Positions 7,274 to 14,600 of a stretch of 36,191 bases of DNA are shown piece by piece. Position numbers and translations under genes: made by a program. Where the stretch lies: the NCBI GenBank assembly GCA_015256945.1, contig JABZLB010000031.1:1-36191 (forward strand), in the 5' to 3' direction. This DNA comes from Prevotellaceae bacterium. GTDB taxonomy: Bacteria > Bacteroidota > Bacteroidia > Bacteroidales > Bacteroidaceae. The notes beneath the pieces are model-generated. The model was not told the origin of the DNA and ran no database searches. It saw only the letters and a list, made by a program, of their open reading frames with translations. Numbering within the stretch: position 1 is the stretch's first letter; every line of letters begins with the position of its first letter.

Positions 7274-8038
7274 TTATTCATTTTCTGTGGCCACCTGTTT
7301 TACCTTACGGAAGAGGTCGCTGGCAAAAACAAAATCGTTAAGCTTCTTGTTAGTTGAGTCCATTACATCGTCCTTTGAACCTTCCCACTCCTTATGACCT
7401 TTGTAAATAAATATAATTTTCTCTCCTATTCCCATTACCGAGTTCATGTCATGTGTATTAATGATGGTGGTAATATTGAACTCTTTTGTAATCTCAGCGA
7501 GCAAATTGTCTATTACCAATGATGTTTTCGGGTCGAGACCTGAGTTAGGTTCGTCGCAGAAAAGGTATTTGGGGTTCAGTACAATAGCCCGTGCAATAGC
7601 CACCCTTTTTTGCATACCGCCTGATATTTCTTCAGGAAACTTACTGCCTGCATCCTTAAGTTTAACGCGCTCGAGGCACTCCATGGCCCGCCTGTCGCGC
7701 TCACGGGCGGTCATATTTGAGAACATATCGAGCGGAAAACGGACATTCTCGAGCACTGTTTGCGAATCGAACAGTGCAGAACCCTGAAATATCATTCCCA
7801 TCTCACGGCGCATCATCACACGGTCGTGCTTCTTCATGGTTACAAAATTACGTCCGTCATAGAGCACTTCACCCTCGGTAGGGGAGAGTAATCCTACAAG
7901 ATTCTTCATCAGAACCGTCTTTCCTGAACCGCTCTGTCCGATGATAAGGTTTGTTTTTCCTGTTTCAAACGTAACATTAATATCCTTTAGAACTGTTTTG
8001 TCCTCGAAGGATTTTGTGAGGTGTTTAATTTCTATCAT
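7274..8038 (-). CDS. mlaF: MlaF-type ABC transporter ATPase
   Basis: The ATPase of an MlaEF-type lipid transporter, which moves phospholipids between inner and outer membranes. It has 254 residues with Walker A GQSGSGKT (34-41), Q-loop MIFQGSALFDS, signature ISGGMQKR, Walker B YLFCDEP followed by NSGLDP, and the switch His in THDM. The GMQKR signature and the FDS after the Q-loop are typical of the MlaF/TtgA branch. The permease gene mlaE lies 695 bases upstream on the same strand, separated by an inserted nuclease cassette. No MCE-domain gene (mlaD) is present in this window. The ATG at 8038 lies four bases from the cassette's repeat, so its original upstream region has been replaced or displaced. 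Confidence 0.88.
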   Translation of the reverse strand: MIEIKHLTKSFEDKTVLKDINVTFETGKTNLIIGQSGSGKTVLMKNLVGLLSPTEGEVLYDGRNFVTMKKHDRVMMRREMGMIFQGSALFDSQTVLENVRFPLDMFSNMTARERDRRAMECLERVKLKDAGSKFPEEISGGMQKRVAIARAIVLNPKYLFCDEPNSGLDPKTSLVIDNLLAEITKEFNITTIINTHDMNSVMGIGEKIIFIYKGHKEWEGSKDDVMDSTNKKLNDFVFASDLFRKVKQVATENE

Positions 8039-8042
8039 TTTA

Positions 8043-8075
8043 GCCCCCTGAGTTAGGGGGTTGGGGGTCTGAACA
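8043..8075 (+). repeat. Left inverted repeat of the DUF559 cassette
   Basis: A 33-base sequence beginning GCCCCCTGAGTTAGGGGG and ending GTCTGAACA. Its reverse complement occurs at 8690-8722 with two changes. It starts four bases upstream of the mlaF ATG. The internal palindrome could fold as a hairpin in RNA or single-stranded DNA. Confidence 0.85.
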
Positions 8076-8215
8076 GTATCCTTCTCAATGTATTATCGAA
8101 AGAGAATGAAATTTAAATCAAATCAAGGCCAATTGCCTCTTTTATCCCCAACCCGGTTTATGCTTTTGTTTCTATATTTCTTTTAATATGATGCTTAAAA
8201 AATTTAGTTATCAGC

Positions 8216-8650
8216 CTATTTCACTTTTAGCATTTCATCCTTATTCCGTCTGTCTTCTCTTGCAAGCGGTAGCTTAATCTTTCTTCTTCCTGCTATTGTC
8301 AAGGCTTTCTGTTTAAGCAATTCTATTACTCTTCTAACATCCTTTTCAATGGATTCATTGCGAATCCTTGTTATTGTAATACCATGTTGTTCGAAAAAAC
8401 AAGTACGATCATCGTCCTTTTCTTTCTGTTCCATAGTATCATGTATCTCTCCATCTACTTCGATACACCATTTAAGCTCTGCACAATAGAAATCCATTAC
8501 ATATGGTCCAAAGCCGTGTTGTTGTCTGAATTTGAGCCCATCCAACTGTCTCCCTCTCAGATAGTGCCACAGAATCCTCTCACAAGGTGTTGCCTCTTTT
8601 CGCAACTGTTGCCTGAATTCTTTGCTTTCTATGGGGTTAGAGTAGGACAT
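8216..8650 (-). CDS. DUF559 endonuclease-domain protein (Vsr-like)
   Basis: A 144-residue protein of the DUF559 family, which belongs to the Vsr/PD-(D/E)XK nuclease group. Hallmarks in order: LRKEATPCERILWHYLR, a Gly-Leu-Lys-Phe-Arg-Gln-Gln-His segment, GPYVMDFYCAELKWCIEVDG (Asp of VMDF plus Glu residues as the likely metal site), then HD and a C-terminal ITRIRNESI helix. The C-terminus is basic. DUF559 proteins are widespread single-gene passengers of unproven biological role. The gene fills most of a cassette bounded by inverted repeats inside the mla locus. The ATG at 8650 begins MSYSNPIES; translation is independent of the neighbours. Cleavage activity is inferred from the fold only. Confidence 0.85.
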   Translation of the reverse strand: MSYSNPIESKEFRQQLRKEATPCERILWHYLRGRQLDGLKFRQQHGFGPYVMDFYCAELKWCIEVDGEIHDTMEQKEKDDDRTCFFEQHGITITRIRNESIEKDVRRVIELLKQKALTIAGRRKIKLPLAREDRRNKDEMLKVK

Positions 8651-8689
8651 TTTTTGAGAGTTTGTTACATTGTTGACTGATGATACTGT

Positions 8690-8722
8690 TGTTCAGACCC
8701 CCATCCCCCTAACTTAGGGGGC
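8690..8722 (-). repeat. Right inverted repeat of the DUF559 cassette
   Basis: The mirror copy of 8043-8075, with a perfect 17-base palindrome at 8705-8721. It ends 11 bases downstream of the mlaE stop codon, so mlaE itself is intact. Confidence 0.85.
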
Positions 8723-8733
8723 GAGAACGGCCT

Positions 8734-9492
8734 TTACGACAGCAGCTGTGTCAGGAATACATCCGAAAACAATATGAGCACACTGCTGCACACTACCGCA
8801 TCGGTCGACGACTTTCCAACCTCAACAGAGCCGCCGTCGGCAGTGTAGCCGAAGAACGATGACACGCTGGCGATGATGAAGGCAAAGAATAAACTCTTGG
8901 TGATACTCATCCACATGAACCACGAATTAAACGAATGGCGCATGCCTTCAGTCAAATCTTCGGGCGACATTATCTGCCCGATGTACGCCGTTGCATAAGC
9001 ACCCACGATACCCATAGCCGATGAAAAGATAACGAGGAAAGGCATAATGGTTACCAATCCCATAATTTTCGGCAATATAAGATAGCTTGCTGAGTTTATG
9101 CCCATGATGTCGAGTGCGTCAACCTGTTGTGTAACACGCATGGTTCCCAGCTCAGAGGCAATGTTCGAACCAACCTTTCCGGCCAGAATTAAGCACATGA
9201 TTGAGCTGGAAAATTCGAGTAACATAATCTCGCGGGTAGTGAAACCTGTTACCCATCGCGGCATCCACGGGCTTTGAATATTCACTTTCATCTGAATGCA
9301 GATGACGGCACCGATGAAAAAACTAATCAGTAACACGATGCCTATTGAATCTATACCCAGCTGCGACATTTCCTTAACATAGCTCTTGAAAAACATTCTG
9401 AAACGCTCTGGACGCGAAAATGTGCGGCCCATCAGGGAAAGATAACTGCCGAAAGTGGAAAGATATTTCTTAAGAATGCGGAGCAATAACAT
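8734..9492 (-). CDS. mlaE: MlaE-type ABC transporter permease
   Basis: The membrane subunit of an Mla-type phospholipid transporter; 252 residues with about five hydrophobic segments. Family marks include the amphipathic start LLLRILKKYLSTFGSYLSL, GIVLLISFFIGAVI, the segment ELGTMRVTQQVDALDIMGIN (the conserved EQ/xDAL motif region) and the C-terminal FFGYTADGGSVEVGKSST. The start at 9492 was chosen because a TATCTTTG promoter box lies at 9520-9527 and transcription should begin near 9514, making the ATG at 9522 too far upstream. The ATPase gene follows only after the inserted nuclease cassette, so transcription of mlaF may depend on read-through of the cassette or on a new promoter. Confidence 0.9.
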   Translation of the reverse strand: MLLLRILKKYLSTFGSYLSLMGRTFSRPERFRMFFKSYVKEMSQLGIDSIGIVLLISFFIGAVICIQMKVNIQSPWMPRWVTGFTTREIMLLEFSSSIMCLILAGKVGSNIASELGTMRVTQQVDALDIMGINSASYLILPKIMGLVTIMPFLVIFSSAMGIVGAYATAYIGQIMSPEDLTEGMRHSFNSWFMWMSITKSLFFAFIIASVSSFFGYTADGGSVEVGKSSTDAVVCSSVLILFSDVFLTQLLS

Positions 9493-9519
9493 GACGTTTA
9501 GATACAAATAGTTAGGTAG

Positions 9520-9527
9520 CAAAGATA
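9520..9527 (-). promoter_or_regulatory. Promoter -7 element of mlaE
   Basis: On the minus strand TATCTTTG matches TAnnTTTG exactly. The -33 box is weak. The predicted transcript start gives a leader of about 22 bases before the ATG at 9492. Confidence 0.6.
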
Positions 9528-9985
9528 GTTATATTTGGGTCGTAAACCTAATATATTAAAATAAATTAATGATAAAAAGGATGGTTAATGGGGCAATTTC
9601 AGTCCTTGCCCTATTCATGGATAATATGTTTTCATCATGTTGTATTGCTGTTTATGCTATAAAGTAAAGCCATTTGCGGTGTATTAGACGTGACATTACG
9701 TGCATGGAGGTATCGTTCGGCGGCCGTCAGCAGCGCGTACGACGGCCGCCGAACAATGTGTATGACGACCGTCAGCAGCATTGATGGCGGTCGCCAAACG
9801 ATGAACATATTAAAATAAAAGTATGGCCGGTACATTGTAAATCACGGGTTAAACAGCTATAAATTAGTAACCAAATGGTGCTTTTGTAATATAATACCTG
9901 TCATCACGTGGAAAGAACTACTGAAAAAGGCGACCCGCATATCAGCGTATTGCCTTAATATAAAGAGAGTTATGATTATAAAAAT
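9528..9985. other. Intergenic region between mlaE and gltD
   Basis: About 460 bases with no credible gene. It contains copy B of the GC-rich double-hairpin element (9712-9806). The rest is AT-rich, and I see no clear terminator for the gltB-gltD unit in it. Confidence 0.5.
9712..9806. repeat. GC-rich double-hairpin intergenic element, copy B
   Basis: Same architecture as the other copies: a first palindromic half TTCGGCGGCCGTC...GACGGCCGCCGAA with the centre CAGCAGCGCGTAC, a linker AATGTGTATG, and a second, more diverged half (GACGACCGTCAGCAGC...GGCGGTCGCC). The outer ends ATCGTTCG and CGATGAAC are partly complementary. The first half is the most symmetrical of all four copies. Confidence 0.82.
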
Positions 9986-11395
9986 TTATTGATGCAGATA
10001 ACGGTCAACATTTGCAGCAGCGTCTCTTCCGCTTGCCAGAGCACGCACAACAAGGCTTGCTCCTGTTGCTGCATCGCCTGCAACAAATACGTTTTCGGGA
10101 TATTCGGGCAGATGCTGGGGCAGGAATCCCATGGCCAGAAGCACCATATCTGCCTTTATTATTTCTGGTTCTTTGGCTGGTTTCATCAGTGGACGTCCGC
10201 CCTCAGGGTTTGGAACCCATTCTATTTCCTGTACTTTAACGCCGGTAAGTACGCCGTTTTCACCCAGAAATTCCAGCGTGTTGATGTTCCATCTGCGTGT
10301 ACATCCTTCTTCATGTGCGAAGCTGGTCTTTAGTGTTCGAGGCCAGTTGGGCCACGGATTCTGCGGGTCGTCAGGTCCGTCTGCGGGACGTGGCATAATC
10401 TCTATTTGTGTAACGCTTTTGCATCCCTGACGGTGAGAGGTGCCAATACAGTCGGACCCCGTATCGCCACCGCCAATAACCAGCACGTCTTTACCACGTG
10501 CATTTACCAACGCAGCTTTGTCAAACTCGTTCCCTGCCAGCACGCGGTTTTGTTGTGCCAGCATTTCAAGTGCAAAGTAAACGCCCTTAAGGTTTCTGCC
10601 CGGTGCCGGTAAGTCGCGGGCTTGCGGTGTACCTGTGCATACGACAACGGCATTATACTGCTCCGAAAGTTCCTCAATGGTCACCTTTTTAGCACCTGAA
10701 AGTGTATCGTCGTTTTGAATATCAACATCGGTTTGCTTGTTGTTTACGAGCATCGTATGGTAAACAAAGTGTATGCCTTCGGCCTCTAAGATGCGCATCT
10801 TGCGGTCTATAATATCCTTGTTCAGCTTAAAATTCGGTATACCGAAGCGCAGTAAGCCTCCTGCATTTTCACGTGCTTCGAATACTGTAACCTCGTAACC
10901 ACGCTGGTTTAGTTGTGTGGCAGTGCTTAGTCCGGCAGGTCCGGCACCCACAACGGCAACCTTTTTCCCGTTGCGTTTTGGTATGCGGGGCTTTACATAA
11001 TCCTCCTGATAGGCATGCTCGGCAATGGCAGCCTCGTTCTCTCGTATCGTTGTGGGTTCGTGATTCATCAGGTTTAGCACGCACCCTTTTTCGCAAAGGG
11101 CCGGGCAAATGCGCCCCGTGAACTCAGGAAAATCGTTGGTTTGCGACAGCAGCACATAAGCTTCCTGCCACTCTCCGCGGTAAAGGGCATCGTTCCACTC
11201 GGGTATTTTGTTGTGGAGTGGGCAAGCCCAGTGGCAGAATGGCACCCCACAGTCCATACATCTGCCCGCTTGTTGCCGGCGGTCGTTGCTGTTAAGGGTT
11301 TGTTCTACTTCGCCAAAGTCGTGTATTCTATCGTGTACAGGCCGGTAGCCTGCTTCCTTTCTCTCGACCTCTAAAAATCCTTTTGGATTACCCAT
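9986..11395 (-). CDS. gltD: Glutamate synthase (NADPH) small subunit
   Basis: The beta subunit of glutamate synthase, which passes electrons from NADPH through FAD and iron-sulfur clusters to the large subunit; 469 residues. The N-terminal cluster cysteines are visible: C46, C49, C54, C58 (CMDCGVPFCHWACP) and C97, C101, C105. The FAD site is VAVVGAGPAGLSTA (about 146-159) and the NADPH site VLVIGGGDTGSD (about 304-315). The FVAGDAATGASLV segment near the end completes the flavin fold. It lies 257 bases downstream of gltB on the same strand; the gap is filled by a purine-rich repeat on the coding strand. Confidence 0.96.
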   Translation of the reverse strand: MGNPKGFLEVERKEAGYRPVHDRIHDFGEVEQTLNSNDRRQQAGRCMDCGVPFCHWACPLHNKIPEWNDALYRGEWQEAYVLLSQTNDFPEFTGRICPALCEKGCVLNLMNHEPTTIRENEAAIAEHAYQEDYVKPRIPKRNGKKVAVVGAGPAGLSTATQLNQRGYEVTVFEARENAGGLLRFGIPNFKLNKDIIDRKMRILEAEGIHFVYHTMLVNNKQTDVDIQNDDTLSGAKKVTIEELSEQYNAVVVCTGTPQARDLPAPGRNLKGVYFALEMLAQQNRVLAGNEFDKAALVNARGKDVLVIGGGDTGSDCIGTSHRQGCKSVTQIEIMPRPADGPDDPQNPWPNWPRTLKTSFAHEEGCTRRWNINTLEFLGENGVLTGVKVQEIEWVPNPEGGRPLMKPAKEPEIIKADMVLLAMGFLPQHLPEYPENVFVAGDAATGASLVVRALASGRDAAANVDRYLHQ

Positions 11396-11516
11396 ATATA
11401 ATAATGATAATATAAAAATTCAGTAATGTTTGTTCTCGCATGGGGTAAAGGGCACAGAAGTTAATCGGTAACAGTTTGTAAAGCCAGGTATCAGGCAGCT
11501 TGTAATTGCTCTTTTC

Positions 11517-11650
11517 CATAAACTTTTATCCTTTTGCCTTTTTCCTTTTTTACCTTTTTATCGTTCAAAATTTCCTTTTACCTTTTTCCTTTTTTACCTT
11601 TTTATCGTTCAAAATTTCCTTTTACCTTTTTCCTTTTTTACCCTTTTACT
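11517..11650. repeat. 44-bp tandem repeat between gltB and gltD
   Basis: A pyrimidine-rich block (purine-rich on the gltBD coding strand) repeats with an exact period of 44 bases: TCGTTCAAAATTTCC occurs at 11561 and 11605 and CCTTTTTTACC-type runs recur in step. There are about 2.6 full units, and each can be read as two diverged 22-base halves; a further diverged half-unit starts near 11517. It starts directly after the gltB stop codon. Slippage here could change the gltB-gltD spacing between strains. Confidence 0.85.
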
Positions 11651-11652
11651 TT

Positions 11653-14600
11653 TCAATACTCCCTTTGCATGTCAGCAATTTTTTGCTGAAGTTTCTTTAC
11701 CTGCTCCTCTTGAAGCACGCGCTTATACTCGATAGGCACAACCTGTATAAACTCATCGACATAGCGATTCCAGTCGTCTAACATCGTTCTTGCGAGCTTA
11801 GAGCCGGTGTATAAGTAGTGTTGACGTATCAGTTCGTGCAGTTCTTTACGATAGGTAGTATCTTCAACGAGGTTAATTTCAACCATACCCATGTTGCAAT
11901 AATAGTCGAAATCGTGGTCCTTATCCCATACATAGGCTACACCTCCGCTCATACCGGCAGCAAAATTACGGCCTGTTCGTCCGAGTACAACAACGCGTCC
12001 GCCCGTCATATATTCGCAGCAGTGGTCGCCTGTACCCTCTACAACGGCAATGGCACCGCTGTTACGAACGGCAAATCGTTCGCCAACCTTGCCGTTGATA
12101 TACAGTTCACCTGTCGTTGCCCCGTACAAACCGGTGTTGCCTGCAATAATATTGTCTTCGGCATTAAAGTTGCTTCGCTTGGGTGGAAGGATGGAAATGT
12201 GTCCTCCCGACAAGCCTTTCGCAAAATAGTCGTTGGCTTCGCCCTCGAGCTTAAAGTTGACACCCTTCACCAAAAATGCACCAAAGCTCTGACCTGCCGA
12301 GCCTTTAAACTTCACGTTAATGGTGGGCTGGTTCTTGTTTTCTGTTTTTATCGTATTGCTTTCAGAGGCTTTGTCAGCCATCCCGGCATCGGCAATCTTC
12401 TGTAATTCCTTTGATTTCAGCCACTCGATATGTCCCGAAAGCATAGCACCAACGGCACGGTTGGTATTCTTTATCGGATAATCGAGATCAATTTCACCGC
12501 CTGTTTCTATGGTATGAGCAGCGGCGTCAATGATTTGTTCGTCCAGAATGTCGTACAAATCGTGGTCTTGTGTGCGTGTGCAATAAGTTGAAACGTCGCC
12601 TGTTTCACATGTGGTGAGCCTGCCAAAATCTAAGCTTTCCCACTTGGTTCTGACGGCATCCGATGCCGGTTTCCAGCAGGAGGCAGTATCACGACGGGTT
12701 AAAAGCTCGGTATGGCCAACAATATCGTTCAGCGATTTGAATCCCATCTCGGCAAGATACTCACGTATATGTCGGGCAAGGAAAGTGAAATAATTAACAA
12801 CATATTCGTATTTTCCACGGAAAAAGCCCCGTAATTTTGTATCTTGTGTGGCCACACCCATGGGACAAGTATTCTGTGAACACTTGCGCATCATGACGCA
12901 ACCTAACGTAATTAGCGGTGCTGTGCCGAAACCAAACTCCTCAGCACCAAGCAGAGCCATGATGATAACGTCGCGCGATGTCTTCATTTGGCCGTCTACT
13001 TGTAATCGTGAAAGCGATCGAAGACCGTTTTTAACCAGCGTCTGTTGCGTCTCTGCGACGCCGATTTCTGGCGAAATACCAGCGAAACGCATACTGGAAG
13101 CCGGCGAAGCACCGGTGCCACCTTCAGCACCTGATATAACAACCAGATCGGCTTTGGCCTTTACAACACCGGCCGCAATGGTGCCAATGCCGCTCTCTGC
13201 AACCAGTTTCACGCTGATGGCAGCACGCGGATTCACATTCTTCAGGTCGAAAATAAGCTGCTTTAAGTCTTCTATCGAGTAAATATCATGATGGGGTGGT
13301 GGCGAAATAAGGCTTATCCCGGGAATGGAATGCCGCGTTTTCGCGATAACTTCGTTCACTTTAAAGCCTGGCAACTGGCCGCCTTCACCTGGCTTTGCGC
13401 CCTGTGCAACCTTTATCTGTATTTCGTCAGCGTTGACCAAATACTCTGTTGTTACACCGAAACGACCCGATGCAACCTGCTTGGTTTTGCTTGAAAGCGA
13501 TATGCCTTCGGCCGTAGCGTGAAAGCGTTCTGCGTCTTCTCCGCCTTCGCCGGTGTTGCTACGTGCTCCCAATTTGTTCATAGCCATGGCCAGAGCTTCA
13601 TGTGCTTCCTTCGACAAAGCGCCGAAAGACATGGCCCCTACCACAAAATGCTTTACAATTTCAGCTTCTGTTTCTACCTCGTCAATAGCGATAGGGTTGC
13701 GCTTAAAGTCGAGGAAGTCGCGCAGAAACAAGGGTTCTGGCTTATCGTCTACAAGCTTTTCAAAGTGCTTAAACGTCTCATAGTTGCCTGTTCGTGTGGC
13801 TAATTGCAGAGCAGCTATGGTGTCGGGGTTCCACGAGTGTTTAATACCGTCGGCACGCCAGTGGAACTGTCCTAAGTTTGGAAGGGGCTTTTCTTCGTTG
13901 TTTTCAATAATGGCATGGGCCTTTTTATGCAATTGAATGGCATCGTTTGCGATGGTGTCAAGTCCGATTCCGCCCACAGTCGATGTATCTGTACCGAAAT
14001 AAGATTTCAGCAGACTTTCAGAAAGTCCGATAGATTCAAATATCTGGGCACCGCGATATGAGCGTATTGTCGAGATTCCCATTTTGGCCATAATCTTCAA
14101 CAAGCCTTTTTTCACCGCAGTAATATAGTTGGCTTCGGCCGTGGGATAGTTCTCTTGTATCTTGCCTTTTTGCACAAGGTCGTCAAGAATAGCAAATGTC
14201 ATATACGGACAAAGGGCAGAAGCGCCGTACCCTAACAGCAGTGCCGCGTGCATAACCTCACGTATTTCGCCACTCTCTACGATGAGAGCCGTTTGCACGC
14301 GCTTGCCAACGTTGATCAGATAATGGTGTACAGCACTCACCGCAAGGAGCGAAGGTATGGCAACATGTTGGCTGTCGACGTCGCGATCGCTTAATATAAT
14401 ATAGTTGTAACCATCGTCAACGCTGCGTTCTGCTGCTTTGCAAAGCTGGTCGATTGCTTCGCGAAGAGCTTCACCAGCAAGGCTTGCCTCCTGTTCTTCG
14501 TTGGATAAAGGTTCATGGGTGTAAGGCTCAAAGGTCATGCTCAGCTTGCATGTATGGAAGCCTTTATATCGTATATTCTGAAGAATATCGAGCTGACCGT

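Larger units (their letters stand above)
8043..8722. mobile_element. DUF559 nuclease cassette bounded by inverted repeats
   Basis: This 680-base unit lies between mlaE and mlaF. Its ends are 33-base inverted repeats (8043-8075 and 8690-8722) that match at 31 of 33 positions, and similarity continues inward for several bases (GTATC-type). The cargo is one nuclease gene. Each repeat holds its own 17-base palindrome (CCCCCTAACTTAGGGGG in one copy) followed by a second G5/C5 tract. No target-site duplication is visible at the edges and there is no transposase. A permease and its ATPase are normally close neighbours, so insertion of a self-contained unit is a good reading; a rescued remnant of a larger element is the alternative. 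Confidence 0.6.

Noticed and set aside
7136..7357. Frame of 73 codons over the der terminator
   Set aside because: It runs through a strong terminator hairpin and into the antisense of mlaF.
8384..8680. Frame of 98 codons antisense to the DUF559 gene
   Set aside because: It is an antisense shadow; the opposite strand has clear DUF559 motifs.
7274..9492. mlaE or mlaF as a pseudogene disrupted by the cassette
   Set aside because: Both reading frames are full length with intact motifs; the cassette lies cleanly between them.
11506..12405. Long plus-strand frames opposite the gltB 3' end and its repeat
   Set aside because: They are antisense to well-conserved glutamate synthase sequence, and the first is an artefact of the pyrimidine-rich tandem repeat.
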